Shown: positions 8,424 to 17,415, numbered from the stretch's first letter. The stretch: DNA of 64,000 bases from Paenibacillus glycanilyticus (GCF_023715145.1 NZ_JAMBNP010000004.1:186001-250000), one strand, 5' to 3'. Notes: generated by a model from the sequence alone, not told the origin. Numbers and translations are program-made.

Positions 8424-9167
8424 TTACCATTTGCCGGCGCTTTGACCGCCATCCACATGAAGAATCTCGCCGGTTACGAATGTTGCTGCTTCCAGATAAA
8501 GAATAGCATTAACAATATCCTCAGCCTCGCCCATTCGGCCCATTGGATGCACTTTGGCCAAGAAATCATGCGTCTCTACCGCATGCATAGGTGTCTTAAT
8601 AACTCCAGGTGCAACAGCATTTACGCGAATGCCTCTGTCCGCATATTCGATAGCGAGCGATTTTGTTGCGGTTGTCAACCCGCCTTTGGTTAATGCAGCA
8701 AGTACCGCCGGTACTTCTTTGATAGGCTGCTCTGAAACACCGCTTGCCGTGATGTTGACAATGTGTCCGGAACCCGCTTCCAGCATATGAGTTACCGCAC
8801 GTTGAGTGATATGGAAGAAGCCTACCACATTGGTGGTCAGCACGGAATTGAATTCCTCTTCCGTATAGTCCTCGAATGGCTTGCCCAGAAAAATGCCTGC
8901 ATTGTTCACTAGCGTATCAACACGGCCAAAGCGCGAAATTCCCACGTTGATTAAACGTTCAGCGGTTTGGGGGTTGGAGATATCGCCAGCGATATAAGCG
9001 ACATGCTCACCTGTCGGATCAATTTGCTTGGCCGCATCAGCCAGCGCTTGTTCGCGGCGGCCATTAATGACAACATTAGCTCCTTGCTTTACCAATTCAA
9101 CTGCAACGGCTAGTCCCATGCCGCTGCTTCCGCCTGTAATGACAACAACTTTACCTTGGATAGACAT
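8424..9167 (-). CDS. Short-chain dehydrogenase/reductase
   Basis: 247 residues, classical SDR size. Cofactor loop TGGSSGMGLAVA (about 11-22), NNAG near residue 90, and a VNAVAPGV segment near 190 with C-terminal VTGEILHVDGG. The usual catalytic YxxxK appears altered: the region after NITASG reads LAALTKGGL, so the Tyr is replaced while the Lys remains, as in atypical SDRs. Start follows AAGGAG. An operator palindrome lies at 9188-9204 just upstream. Confidence 0.87.
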   Translation of the reverse strand: MSIQGKVVVITGGSSGMGLAVAVELVKQGANVVINGRREQALADAAKQIDPTGEHVAYIAGDISNPQTAERLINVGISRFGRVDTLVNNAGIFLGKPFEDYTEEEFNSVLTTNVVGFFHITQRAVTHMLEAGSGHIVNITASGVSEQPIKEVPAVLAALTKGGLTTATKSLAIEYADRGIRVNAVAPGVIKTPMHAVETHDFLAKVHPMGRMGEAEDIVNAILYLEAATFVTGEILHVDGGQSAGKW

Positions 9168-9187
9168 GTCTGCATTCTCCTTTTTTG

Positions 9188-9204
9188 TACCTATTAATAG
9201 ATAG
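9188..9204. promoter_or_regulatory. Palindromic operator, copy 1 (upstream of SDR)
   Basis: TACCTATTAATAGATAG; the 16-base core TACCTATTAATAGATA is palindromic with one unmatched pair. The identical 17-mer recurs at 10178-10194. It ends 21 bases before the SDR start. Confidence 0.7.
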
Positions 9205-9238
9205 GCTTTATTAAAATCAATTTTAACTTTAGCGCGTA

Positions 9239-9778
9239 TTAAACATTTACTACTGGTTTTACGCTATTCAAATGACGAATGTAGTCGGCGCTGTTTTGTG
9301 CCAAACGTTCGTCAGTAAGGTTAGAAACATCGTTCAGCGTAAAGTGAGGCAGATAAGATGCACTGATGAATTTAGCCGTAGCTTCAATTGGACGCAAAAT
9401 TTCTTGAATGGTGAATTGGTTAAAGCCTGTTGATTGATACGACTCTTCGGATCCGTAAGTCGAAACCGCTACACCGAGCTGTTTGCCGGCTGTTTTATCA
9501 CCTTCAGGTCCAAACGCCCATCCGTATTGCAATACCGAATCAAACCATTTTTTGAGCAATGCAGGCGGGCTGTACCAGAAGAGCGGGAATTGGAAGATGA
9601 CACGGTCATGAGCTTCAACCAGTTGTTGTTCTTTCGCCACGTCGATATTTTCGTCCGGGTAAGCCTTGTACAATTCGTGAATCGTGATATCGCCTTGTTT
9701 TTTCAATTCTTCTACCCATGCTTTGTTTACGCGGGATGCTTCCATGTTCGGGTGAGTTACAATTACTAGTGTTTTCAT
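9239..9778 (-). CDS. NAD(P)H-dependent quinone oxidoreductase (flavodoxin-like fold)
   Basis: 179 residues. THPNMEASRVNKAW near the N-terminus is the FMN phosphate-binding loop, and IFQFPLFWYSPPALLKKWFDSV is the signature of the YwrO/KefF/NQO1 family, which reduces quinones by two electrons. It follows the NIPSNAP gene by 24 bases. The set NIPSNAP, quinone reductase, SDR suggests a response to quinone or other electrophile stress. Confidence 0.92.
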   Translation of the reverse strand: MKTLVIVTHPNMEASRVNKAWVEELKKQGDITIHELYKAYPDENIDVAKEQQLVEAHDRVIFQFPLFWYSPPALLKKWFDSVLQYGWAFGPEGDKTAGKQLGVAVSTYGSEESYQSTGFNQFTIQEILRPIEATAKFISASYLPHFTLNDVSNLTDERLAQNSADYIRHLNSVKPVVNV

Positions 9779-9802
9779 TGTTAGTTGCTCCTTTTTGTAT
9801 GT

Positions 9803-10132
9803 TTAGTTGATTTTGTTTTCGAAAAACGTTACGTCTTTCATGTAAATACTCTCTTGCTTCAACACTAAAGCTCCATTCAGCTCAGTCACTCGTCTTAATT
9901 CCATCCATTCAGGATCGTCGCGGAAACGACCATAATTAAGGTTGCGTTGCTGCATATCGGCATGTTCAACCACATAATAAAGCCGGTTGTTTGCCTCCTC
10001 GGAATCTTCCCAGAACAGCTTCACCTTCATATCATGCTTCTCAAATAACGCAATGACATGATCCTTGAACCTGTCTTTAATGGCCTGCATCTTGCCAGGA
10101 TGGATATCATAGATTCGCAACTCGTATAACAT
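9803..10132 (-). CDS. NIPSNAP family protein
   Basis: 109 residues, clearly paralogous to the 8010-8327 product (same MLYELRIYD start, HDMK and NRLYYVVEH motifs). First gene of the unit NIPSNAP-quinone reductase. Start at ATG 6-7 bases after GGAGGTG. The operator palindrome lies 46 bases upstream. Function unknown; family members form small homodimers. Confidence 0.88.
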   Translation of the reverse strand: MLYELRIYDIHPGKMQAIKDRFKDHVIALFEKHDMKVKLFWEDSEEANNRLYYVVEHADMQQRNLNYGRFRDDPEWMELRRVTELNGALVLKQESIYMKDVTFFENKIN

Positions 10133-10177
10133 CGCTTCACCTCCTTCTTTTAGTGGCTCATGGGTTCCGCATCTTCT

Positions 10178-10194
10178 TACCTATTAATAGATAG
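10178..10194. promoter_or_regulatory. Palindromic operator, copy 2 (upstream of NIPSNAP-quinone reductase)
   Basis: Exactly the same 17-mer as at 9188-9204. Two copies in front of functionally related genes make a shared repressor, for example of the MarR or HxlR type, likely; no such regulator gene is in the window. Confidence 0.7.
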
Positions 10195-10332
10195 TTAAAG
10201 TAGCTAACGAAACGTTACTCACCATACTGCTTGTTGATTCTTCATTTGCTCGCGTTGTTGTTGTTCATGTTGTCCGCTCATTCATAATACAATACTCGGT
10301 GTATCGTGCATAATACGAAATAAAGATGCTGC

Positions 10333-10351
10333 ATATCTGATAACCAGATAT
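10333..10351. repeat. Perfect inverted repeat ATATCTG-5-CAGATAT
   Basis: Seven-base arms around ATAAC, in the 270-base gap between the NIPSNAP start and the next gene. Possible operator; no clear owner. Confidence 0.35.
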
Positions 10352-10381
10352 CTAGATCAGTTCAGCAATGGGCAAATTAAT

Positions 10382-10404
10382 AAAGGCAACCGATGCCGGC
10401 TGCC
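10382..10404 (-). terminator. Terminator of the 10406-11144 unit
   Basis: On the minus strand GGCAGCCG, GCAT, CGGTTGCC then TTT, directly after the stop at 10406. Confidence 0.55.
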
Positions 10405-10405
10405 C

Positions 10406-10957
10406 TTAGATACAACGCGACTTAAATGTCGGGTCATATTTGCTGTTGACGAATTTGTTAATCGTACATGCAAACGAAACCTCTTTGGAATACAGATTGC
10501 CGCCTGTTCGATTACCGTAGCTTGTACAATCCCAATGAATAGCGAAGATTTTAACGATGTCAATAAGTTCGGGTTCCTGAACAAATAGCGTGTAGGTGTC
10601 CTTACTATTAATGACTTTTCGGTCCTTTTCAATTAAGGCTACTTGCTGCTCGCCTTCATAAATGCAGAAGAAATGTCCCTTTCTTCCTTTACCTACTTCA
10701 TACCCTTCAAAATTTGTACTTAGATGGGACATCATGTATCCAAAGATAAAGAATCCTTCTTTGCGATTGTAGATCTCTCCGTTCTCTAGCTTATAGCGAT
10801 TCTGTTTGCCGCCCAATATACCCGGTGTAGCTTTCATCAGTCCCGGGATCTCTATATTAAAGAACCCTGATCGTTCTATTGCATATAACTCCAGTTCTAC
10901 ATCTTCGTGAAGTAAGCTGTAACTTTTCCTGTCCCGTTGTTCAAGTCTTAGTCTCAA
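10406..10957 (-). CDS. Hypothetical protein, about 183 residues
   Basis: Not recognised. Mixed alpha/beta composition without signal or membrane segments, C-terminus rich in basic and polar residues with three cysteines. The start is a TTG eight bases after GGAGG and overlaps the upstream small membrane-protein gene by 17 bases, so the two are probably cotranslated. Central segments such as GFFIFGYMMSH and HFFCIYEGEQQVALIEKD suggest a compact beta-rich domain. No function proposed. Confidence 0.7.
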   Translation of the reverse strand: MRLRLEQRDRKSYSLLHEDVELELYAIERSGFFNIEIPGLMKATPGILGGKQNRYKLENGEIYNRKEGFFIFGYMMSHLSTNFEGYEVGKGRKGHFFCIYEGEQQVALIEKDRKVINSKDTYTLFVQEPELIDIVKIFAIHWDCTSYGNRTGGNLYSKEVSFACTINKFVNSKYDPTFKSRCI

Positions 10958-11144
10958 TGCTCATGCCTCCAGATCTCTTTGGATATGATTCGACGGTTTG
11001 CCACGTAGCATACTGCTGTATTCGAATAGCGTTAATTACAACAGTCAGTAACGCAATTACACCTCCAAAAGCAAATGCAGACAAACTCTCCGTATCTGCA
11101 GCATTCCAGGCCCCTACGCCAATTTCAATGAAATAACCCCTCAT
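10941..11144 (-). CDS. Small membrane protein, 67 residues
   Basis: Contains one clear hydrophobic helix (AFAFGGVIALLTVVINAI, about residues 23-40) followed by a polar, basic tail. The ribosome site is weak (AAGAAG). It overlaps the start of the 183-residue gene, which uses a ribosome site inside this frame. Unknown function; could act with its downstream partner. Confidence 0.5.
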   Translation of the reverse strand: MRGYFIEIGVGAWNAADTESLSAFAFGGVIALLTVVINAIRIQQYATWQTVESYPKRSGGMSIETKT

Positions 11145-11239
11145 TTCTTCTTATTCGCACTTATAAACATTATATATGACAAGGATTCTGCTGTTTGTCG
11201 AATATAGTATCCTTCAATAATATTGATGACAAATATCGT

Positions 11240-11401
11240 CTATTTCTTGCTCTTCTTAGAAGCAATCCAGAACACGAGTATCACGATTGGGATGAATATG
11301 AACCAAGGAATGTGAATCGTGCTTTGCGTGATGAAGGCGAGGATCAACAATCCTACGGCGCCAATAATAAGCCAGAGGCAGCCCCTACCGAACGTCTCCA
11401 T
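11240..11401 (-). CDS. Small two-helix membrane protein, 53 residues
   Basis: ATG at 11401 lies 8-9 bases after GAGGGG. Two strongly hydrophobic helices, about residues 9-25 (CLWLIIGAVGLLILAFI) and 30-47 (IHIPWFIFIPIVILVFWI), then a basic end SKKSKK. Topology and basic end are typical of genuine small membrane proteins. It precedes the small-protein pair at 10406-11144 on the same strand. Function unknown. Confidence 0.6.
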   Translation of the reverse strand: METFGRGCLWLIIGAVGLLILAFITQSTIHIPWFIFIPIVILVFWIASKKSKK

Positions 11402-11544
11402 TTATACATCCCCTCTCCCCTTACCTAGAACTATAACTTCGGATTCATTCTTTATCATAGTTGCGATTACCGATTATCATGTCAAAAATGATCTTTATTT
11501 GTGAACGACTGTATTCGGTGTAAGTTCTAAGGATACCCTCATTA

Positions 11545-11576
11545 ATAAATACAGCTGCCATACCAGGCAGCTGTAA
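11545..11576 (-). terminator. Terminator after the EcsC-family gene
   Basis: Nine-base perfect arms ACAGCTGCC/GGCAGCTGT (11551-11559, 11566-11574), followed on the minus strand by ATTTATT. Confidence 0.65.
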
Positions 11577-11591
11577 TATGTTGTTCATAGG

Positions 11592-12431
11592 TTAATTAGA
11601 AAGATTCTCTTGTCCTTTTACTTCGGCAGCTCTCAATTTCTCGATAATTCTGCGTTTCCGGTACATGACTCTCCCTGCTTCCGTGACATCCTGAAGAGTT
11701 GAGCGGTTCAGGTAAGCACCAAACAGGACACCCGCGATCGGAATCAGCTGAAACATCTTTTTCCAGCCAAAATTATCCCTGTAAGTAAGCATAACCTCTC
11801 GCCAGCCTTGCAGCTGGGATAATACCTGCCTGCTTTGCTCACCCGTATGGAAGGCAGCGAGATCTTCAAGAATAGCTTTTTTGCCAACGATATCGGAGGA
11901 GGAGAATTGCAGGCATTTCACGATAAAGATCCGTTCCGTTTTCTCATTCGGGTCATAGCCGTAGCTGATTGCAATCTCTTGCAGCGCTTTAATGGACATG
12001 CCCAGCAGGAGAGGAATATCGATGGCTAGTGTGAAAATACCTCCAATTCCAGTACTTGCTCCCTGTACCGTGGCGGTATTACTGATTGTTTTGCTTATGT
12101 TTCCTGCGACTTGATCCATTCTGCCGAGTGGAAGCTGCGCGATTTGATCCAATGCCGTTTCTGCATCTATAAGGCCGTTCGGGAAAAATTTGCGGTACAT
12201 TTGCTCCTTGCTGATCAAATAACGTCCGCCGTTCTGCACATAGCCTCCAAGCTCATCAAGCGCCATGCCTATTTTATCCTGGATGAACTTCGGAGTAATT
12301 CGATCCAAGAGTGCAAATGGCAATCTGCCAAGCTTCTCCCAGAAAAACAAATCCTTCTGTTCTTTCTCCCATTGTTCAATCTGGACTAATTCCTGCCTAA
12401 GATACGATATGTCTTCTGTATTTGTCATCAT
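11592..12431 (-). CDS. EcsC family protein
   Basis: 279 residues. The central glycine/alanine-rich stretch TATVQGASTGIGGIFTLAIDIPLLLGMSIKAL (split here as residues about 117-148) and the following EIAISYGYDPNEKTERIFI are the EcsC family hallmark. EcsC is the third protein of the ecsABC locus in Bacillus, but many free-standing homologues of unknown role exist; no ecsA/ecsB is adjacent here. Two possible ATG starts (12431, 12428). No signal peptide; amphipathic hydrophobic regions suggest membrane association. Confidence 0.85.
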   Translation of the reverse strand: MMTNTEDISYLRQELVQIEQWEKEQKDLFFWEKLGRLPFALLDRITPKFIQDKIGMALDELGGYVQNGGRYLISKEQMYRKFFPNGLIDAETALDQIAQLPLGRMDQVAGNISKTISNTATVQGASTGIGGIFTLAIDIPLLLGMSIKALQEIAISYGYDPNEKTERIFIVKCLQFSSSDIVGKKAILEDLAAFHTGEQSRQVLSQLQGWREVMLTYRDNFGWKKMFQLIPIAGVLFGAYLNRSTLQDVTEAGRVMYRKRRIIEKLRAAEVKGQENLSN

Positions 12432-12689
12432 GTATTGGACCCCTCACCTTTCAATTCTCTTTAGCCATACATACTGTAAAATGCACGGTGAGGTTTCAGA
12501 AAATGCAAGAAGCTGCTCCAATAAATGACATCATAACGTTCAAGTTTGAAGGTAATACTTCGCATTGAAACAGGTAACAATAACTGGAAATTGCTTTTTG
12601 GAGGATAAGTAGTGGAACTAATCGGAGTGTCTTTGTACATCTGGTATTACGGTATTCCGATTCATTGAAGTTGTAAGGAGGAGGTATGT

Positions 12690-14336
12690 TTAAATACCCC
12701 CTTTCTGCGCCTCCAATAAGCTTGTTTCTTCTTCAATCCGGCTGATGTCGAAACGCTCGAACAAAATTTTCAGGTTTTGGATTTTTCGGTTGGAGGGAAC
12801 GGTAATCAGCCTCCACTCCGGTTCATCCATGGTTAGGAATTTTCTAATCTCTTCGCAGGAGAAAGGAATAAACGGATTGAGCAAGTTAGCCAGATTCCCT
12901 ATGATCTGCACGGAAGTATTAAGCGTTTGCCCGCAGGCTGCTTTGTTTTCTTTATATTGGAGCCATGGTTTTTGCTCGTCAAAGAACTTGTTTGCTCGGC
13001 GAACATATATGAAAGTCAGCTCAATAGCTTCCTTCAGATTTCCTTCTTCAATCAGAGCACCGGATTTGAGATAACATTCCTCCAAAGCTCTGGTCCACTC
13101 TTCACTGATATTCCCTTCAGGAATATATCCTTCAAACGATTTGTCGATGAAGGCTAACGTCCGATTAACAAAGTTCCCGAATGCACCAAGCAATTCTCCG
13201 TTATGGCTATGAATGAACTCCCTCCATGAAAAGTCGGTATCCCGGTTCTCAGGACCGTTCGCAATCAGAAAATAACGAATGGAATCTGGCTGATAACGCC
13301 TCAAAATGTCGGGAACCCATACAGCCCAGTTATTGCTTGTCGAGAACTTTTTCCCTTCCAAGGTCATGTACTCGCACGAGACAATCCGGTCCGGCAAATG
13401 CAGATTCCCTGCTCCTATAAGCAAGGCCGGCCAAACGACCGTGTGGAAAGGGATATTATCCTTCCCATGCACATAATATGCCGTAATTGTCTCCTTTCCC
13501 TCGAGCCAAAACGGCTCCCAGCTCCCGCCTGTCTCAGCCGCCCACTGCTTGCTTGCAGATAAGTAGCCGCTGACGGCTTCAATCCAGACGTAGATTTTCT
13601 TATCCTCGAAGCCTTCAACCGGAACATCTACGCCCCAGGTTAAATCCCTTGTGACCGCACGATCCTGAAGTCCTTCCTTCAGGTATCTTTCGGTTAGCTG
13701 CACGGCATTGTCTTTCCAGCCCTCGGCATGATTCACGTACTCTGTTATTTCCTCCTGGAGTCGAGAGAGCTCGAGGTAATAATGCTCGGTTGGACGCTCA
13801 ATGGGCGGATTGCCGCATAGCTTGCAGGTCTTGTCTGTCAGGTCTGCAGGATCTAATAAGGTTGAACAATAATCACACTGATCACCTCTGGCACGGTTTC
13901 CGCAGACCGGGCATACTCCCTCCACATATCGGTCCGGCAGGAATCGTTGATCCGTCTCGCAATACGTCTGGAGGATCTCCTTCTTATACAAATATCCGTT
14001 GTTCAACAAACGGAGAAACAGATCCTGAACGACATGATGATGAAATTGCTGGTCCGTTCGCGTGTACAGATCATAAGTAAAGCCTAGCTGCTTGAAGCAT
14101 TCGCTAAACTCTCGGTGAAAGCGATCTGCAATATCGCCCGGTGTTACGCCTTCCTTGATAGCCTGAACGGCAACAGGAGTGCCGTGACAATCACTTCCCG
14201 AAACATACAATACGTTTAAACCCTTTGAGCGATAATAGCGTGCCAACACATCTCCGGGCAGCAAGCTTGCGAGCCTTCCTAGATGCAAGGAACCATTCGC
14301 GTAAGGCCAGGCACCGCCAATAAAAATGTTCTTCAT
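12690..14336 (-). CDS. metG: Methionyl-tRNA synthetase, second-type (MetRS2-like)
   Basis: 548 residues, starting at ATG after GGAGGAG; shorter than the Bacillus housekeeping enzyme because it lacks the C-terminal tRNA-binding extension. The class I HIGH motif reads HLGR (residues 18-21), with Arg in the last position. A four-cysteine knuckle pair ([21 protein letters not shown]) follows, then WIGA-type catalytic core segments and a KMSKS variant KFSTS in [12 protein letters not shown]. Such second MetRS genes in Gram-positives can confer resistance to MetRS1 inhibitors. Expression is controlled by a Met-specific T-box leader upstream. Confidence 0.93.
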   Translation of the reverse strand: MKNIFIGGAWPYANGSLHLGRLASLLPGDVLARYYRSKGLNVLYVSGSDCHGTPVAVQAIKEGVTPGDIADRFHREFSECFKQLGFTYDLYTRTDQQFHHHVVQDLFLRLLNNGYLYKKEILQTYCETDQRFLPDRYVEGVCPVCGNRARGDQCDYCSTLLDPADLTDKTCKLCGNPPIERPTEHYYLELSRLQEEITEYVNHAEGWKDNAVQLTERYLKEGLQDRAVTRDLTWGVDVPVEGFEDKKIYVWIEAVSGYLSASKQWAAETGGSWEPFWLEGKETITAYYVHGKDNIPFHTVVWPALLIGAGNLHLPDRIVSCEYMTLEGKKFSTSNNWAVWVPDILRRYQPDSIRYFLIANGPENRDTDFSWREFIHSHNGELLGAFGNFVNRTLAFIDKSFEGYIPEGNISEEWTRALEECYLKSGALIEEGNLKEAIELTFIYVRRANKFFDEQKPWLQYKENKAACGQTLNTSVQIIGNLANLLNPFIPFSCEEIRKFLTMDEPEWRLITVPSNRKIQNLKILFERFDISRIEEETSLLEAQKGGI

Positions 14337-14364
14337 GCACACTCCTCCTTTATTTGATAAACAC

Positions 14365-14391
14365 AAAAAACCCTCATCCCGAAGGGACGAG
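14365..14391 (-). terminator. T-box terminator hairpin
   Basis: Minus strand CTCGTCC, CTTC loop, GGGATGAG followed by six T, alternative to the antiterminator of the T-box. Confidence 0.85.
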
Positions 14392-14640
14392 AGTTGCGCT
14401 CACGTGTTACCACCCAATTTTATTAATGCCTTGCGGCACTAACCTCTTCAGGTACGACGCAAGAAGCGTGTATACCCTAGCACGCTAACGGATGCGGGTT
14501 CCGGCGCAGCCTACAACCATAAATGGTTTCGATGCGCTGCTCAGAGGCCATGTTCCCAAGACTATTCTTTACCCCTTTTCAGCAGTCGGGGCTCTCTGTA
14601 GAAAGACATCATCCTGGTACTCTTCTCGTCTTAGCTTTTA
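14365..14640 (-). promoter_or_regulatory. T-box riboswitch (tRNA-Met) controlling the methionyl-tRNA synthetase
   Basis: Minus-strand leader containing GACGAGAAGAGTA (stem I base), AGAGAGCC (distal loop), GAACATGGCCTCTGAGC with specifier ATG at 14549-14551, the T-box core GGGTGGTAACACG, and a terminator with T run. Uncharged tRNA-Met would pair with ATG and the core and stop termination. Limits are approximate. This explains the gene-free stretch 14337-14712. Confidence 0.92.
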
Positions 14641-14712
14641 TCTGAATATTCAATTTACTGGAATTGTACTGGATATTTAATCCAGAGTCAAGGCGTGGCT
14701 ATCATGTATGCT

Positions 14713-15221
14713 TCAGGTATTGAGCTGGAGTGAGCGATAATTATTTTTGATGTAATTGTAGCCTGAATAGATCGTTAAGATTAGCGCTGCGTACATCAAA
14801 AGCTGATCGAATGGAAATTGAATTGATCTGCTTGTAATGCAATTTGTTGAGATGAGGCAACAATTCGAATACCCGTAATAATGATTTCCCTTGCAATGAT
14901 GACAAATGCGATCCAGGCATAAATGAGCTGTTGACTAACCATCAGGATCAACGCTGCTGATATGAGTAATTTATCCGCTAACGGATCTAATAGCTTTCCC
15001 ATATTGGTTATTAGATTGTATTTTCTTGCGATATGTCCGTCTAATTTGTCAGTCGCAGATGCGAGTATAAAAACAGCAGAAGCATAATAAATCCCGTAGA
15101 TATTAATATGTTGAATAAGAGCTGATTTGTAAATAAGCCATTCTGGATATAAGGGAAAGAGTAACATAAAAACAGAGATTAACCCTATTCTTGCGATCGT
15201 AATTTTATTCGCTAAATTCAT
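14713..15221 (-). pseudogene. pgsA: Broken pgsA copy (CDP-alcohol phosphatidyltransferase), internal deletion plus frameshift
   Basis: The first frame (14796-15221, 141 residues) starts MNLANKITIARI and keeps the CDP-alcohol phosphotransferase motif (DKLDGHIAR, then G, then LDPLADK). After RIVASSQQIALQAD it becomes unrelated (FNFHSISF, stop). In the next frame the text resumes as FPFDQLLMYAALILTIYSGY and ends at 14713, the expected PgsA C-terminus. Compared with family proteins about 25-30 residues are missing between the two pieces. Intact PgsA makes phosphatidylglycerol phosphate; an essential copy must lie elsewhere. A truncated but translated product is possible. Confidence 0.8.
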
Positions 15222-15255
15222 GTTAGCCCACCTCGTTTATCGAAATCGGGCTACT

Positions 15256-16011
15256 TCATAAATAGGGTTGAGTCTTTTCTAACTCAAATAGCCCGCCTTC
15301 CGCTAAGAAATTAGACAAGATTTGAACATGGGCTCCTCCGACAATAAACAATATGCGTTCATCTGAGGAAGCCGCTAACTCGGCCAGGTTTGCATACATG
15401 ATCAGATTTCTTTTATACCACCACGATAACCAATCCATCCCTATGTACTCTTCTGTTGATTTAATACGAGAAATATTAATATTCATCATATGGTTTCTCT
15501 CCAGGAAATCAAGGTCGTTACAGTTACGGTACATATCCAGAATGCTTCTATATTCGTTTGGTTTATTGCTCAAAGGATTTTGCTGCAGCCAGCCAAATAG
15601 AGAATTAAAAAGTTCTGGTTGGTTCTCGCTAGCCCACTCGTAAACCTCTCCGACGCCTTTTTCACCGCCCTGCCCCATCCAATCTACACAATTGATTTCT
15701 TCAAGCTGATTGGAAGCAGCTATTCGAAAGCCAAGCTGGTAAACTTCGCTACTTTCGAGCTCGTATTCTCCGGATAAAAAACGCCTGTACTTTTCGTTGA
15801 TAGAATCCGTGTTCCGTTGTTCCATTTCTACGGCGATCCTGGTCGGTTTAAACGCATTGATCCGTTCAATAACCTCCAGTATTTCCTCTTGCCTTTTATC
15901 CGTTAGATGATTCTCAATCTCCACACTGAATAAATCCGGCGTAGAACCCATATGAAAGGTGCCCAATACTAAAATCTTAGCCTTATGAGATGAAATTTGC
16001 GAATTATTCAT
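15256..16011 (-). CDS. DUF5694 domain protein (TraB/ChaN-like)
   Basis: 251 residues from the ATG well spaced from GGAGGA (an ATG two codons earlier abuts it). LVLGTFHMGS at the N-terminus, RIAVEME in the middle and ILFIVGGAHVQIL near the end are the conserved segments of DUF5694, related to the TraB/TIKI superfamily that has conserved His and Glu residues and is thought to bind metal. Cytosolic, no signal. Lies just upstream of the broken pgsA. Confidence 0.82.
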   Translation of the reverse strand: MNNSQISSHKAKILVLGTFHMGSTPDLFSVEIENHLTDKRQEEILEVIERINAFKPTRIAVEMEQRNTDSINEKYRRFLSGEYELESSEVYQLGFRIAASNQLEEINCVDWMGQGGEKGVGEVYEWASENQPELFNSLFGWLQQNPLSNKPNEYRSILDMYRNCNDLDFLERNHMMNINISRIKSTEEYIGMDWLSWWYKRNLIMYANLAELAASSDERILFIVGGAHVQILSNFLAEGGLFELEKTQPYL

Positions 16012-16050
16012 GTTCATCCTCCGGAGTGCGTCTTTGTAATGAATTAAGGC

Positions 16051-16650
16051 TTAAATAAGCTTTATCCAAGCATGACCTTGAGGGAACTGCCGAGTTAAAC
16101 TGGCCTTTAGCCACTCTTTCTCGTGCGGTAAAAGTACGGGGAGCATCGTTTTCAAATCATTATGATCCTTTTCCCTAAGAACTGAAGAACCCCCTTTATG
16201 GAGAAGCTGAACCTCTGGTCTCAAATAGGGAATTCCATCTTTTGTCGTAAGAAAAAGTTCATGGATTGACCTTTGAACGGTTCTTTCTCTTTTATATATC
16301 CAATTATCTTCTTCCGTGTTCATGATCATCATTTGGTACATAAATGAGCTCTCTTCACTTTTACTTACCCATATATCATTTGTCTTGTCCAAGTATTCTC
16401 CCTTCCAAAGAGAAAGCTTGCCATTCTCCGCTCGGTACAATATCCAGCTTGGACTTAAACAATCAAACACCACTAATTGATCCTTGCGGGTGATGATCAC
16501 GTCAATGTCGCTGTGCTCTCTTGTCTGACTTCCATAATGGAGATCCAATGCCCAGCCACCGGCTATACACCACTTTACCGGGATCCTGCTGAAAATTTCA
16601 TTGATCTCCATTATAGATAATGGCTTCCAGTTGTTGTAATCCGTTCGCAT
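16051..16650 (-). CDS. Nucleotidyltransferase of the aminoglycoside/lincosamide adenylyltransferase type
   Basis: 199 residues. WCIAGGWALDLHYGSQTREHSDIDVII (about residues 27-53) is the pol-beta-like nucleotidyltransferase active site GG...R.HSDID with the two metal-binding Asp residues. Related to AadB/LinB-like enzymes but this group is also found in chromosomes without a known resistance role. Start follows AAGGAGGG. It lies 15 bases downstream of a P-loop protein gene, so likely same operon. Confidence 0.8.
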   Translation of the reverse strand: MRTDYNNWKPLSIMEINEIFSRIPVKWCIAGGWALDLHYGSQTREHSDIDVIITRKDQLVVFDCLSPSWILYRAENGKLSLWKGEYLDKTNDIWVSKSEESSFMYQMMIMNTEEDNWIYKRERTVQRSIHELFLTTKDGIPYLRPEVQLLHKGGSSVLREKDHNDLKTMLPVLLPHEKEWLKASLTRQFPQGHAWIKLI

Positions 16651-16665
16651 TATATGCCCTCCTTC

Positions 16666-17304
16666 TTACTGTTTACTGATGAAATCCTCTATTCTCTCCC
16701 TGTATTCATCCCACTTGTACTCCGAGTTCTCGATGATGAGCTTCGGAACTTGCCATGAGTCTATGATCGCGCGTACAAATGCCTGACTTCCACTCCACAG
16801 CTCCCCCGCTTCACGAAAATCATCATCCGACGTGAAGGATACAGGTCCCCATTCATTACCGCGGATACCGCAAATATATCGCCACTGAGCTTCAGGATTT
16901 AATTGATAATAGTAGATCAAGGCCGGTGTCAAAGGCGACAATATCTCCTGCATGGAAGCTGATAACTGACGCAGCTTCTCTCGATTCATTCCCATGTGGA
17001 AGGAGGTATTGATCGTATCCTGGAGCATGACGCTTTCAATGATGGTGACCTCTTCTCTCTTCCGCTTATCTTCTGCAAAAGACTTGTACCGGGATTGAAT
17101 CAGGGCAATAAATTCGTCCGCTTCTTCCTCGTTCTCCAATGAATCAAATTGGCGGTCGAGTATTAACAGCGGATGATTGGGTTCTCCCTCCAGGAGGCAG
17201 TGATTGGCTACGCCTAGCTTAGTCAGCTGCTCGGATACCATAATTGCGCTTGTCGTTTTACCCGAACCCGGCATACCGTCAATAACGATTAATTTCGATT
17301 TCAA
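16666..17304 (-). CDS. P-loop NTPase / kinase-like protein
   Basis: 212 residues starting at a TTG after GGGGG. Walker A is GMPGSGKTT (residues 10-18). The rest resembles small-molecule or thymidylate-type kinases, with TIIESVMLQDT as the probable Walker B-like strand. Target unknown. Precedes the nucleotidyltransferase gene on the same strand. Confidence 0.78.
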   Translation of the reverse strand: MKSKLIVIDGMPGSGKTTSAIMVSEQLTKLGVANHCLLEGEPNHPLLILDRQFDSLENEEEADEFIALIQSRYKSFAEDKRKREEVTIIESVMLQDTINTSFHMGMNREKLRQLSASMQEILSPLTPALIYYYQLNPEAQWRYICGIRGNEWGPVSFTSDDDFREAGELWSGSQAFVRAIIDSWQVPKLIIENSEYKWDEYRERIEDFISKQ

Positions 17305-17384
17305 CCTTGCTTCCCCCTTTAATTGACAACTTCGTTGTGAACGCTTCCTTATCCTTCATCAACTCGCTCATTTGTTAAATTAAG

Positions 17385-17415
17385 GGTATAACTTCCAGAG
17401 CAGCACCTCATAATA
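17385..17415 (+). promoter_or_regulatory. Candidate sigma-G promoter of the second ger operon
   Basis: GGTATA, 18 bases, CATAATA. The -10 fits CATNNTA; the -35 matches TGMATA at four positions. It ends 39 bases before the gerA start. Confidence 0.5.

Noticed and set aside
12612..12668. GTG-started 18-codon frame after GGAGGATAAG (reads MELIGVSLYIWYYGIPIH)
   Set aside because: Good ribosome site but only 18 residues, no context or conservation to support it.
12677..12745. ATG directly after AAGGAGGAGGT on the plus strand at the end of metG
   Set aside because: Short frame antisense to the synthetase gene; ribosome-like sequence is probably chance.
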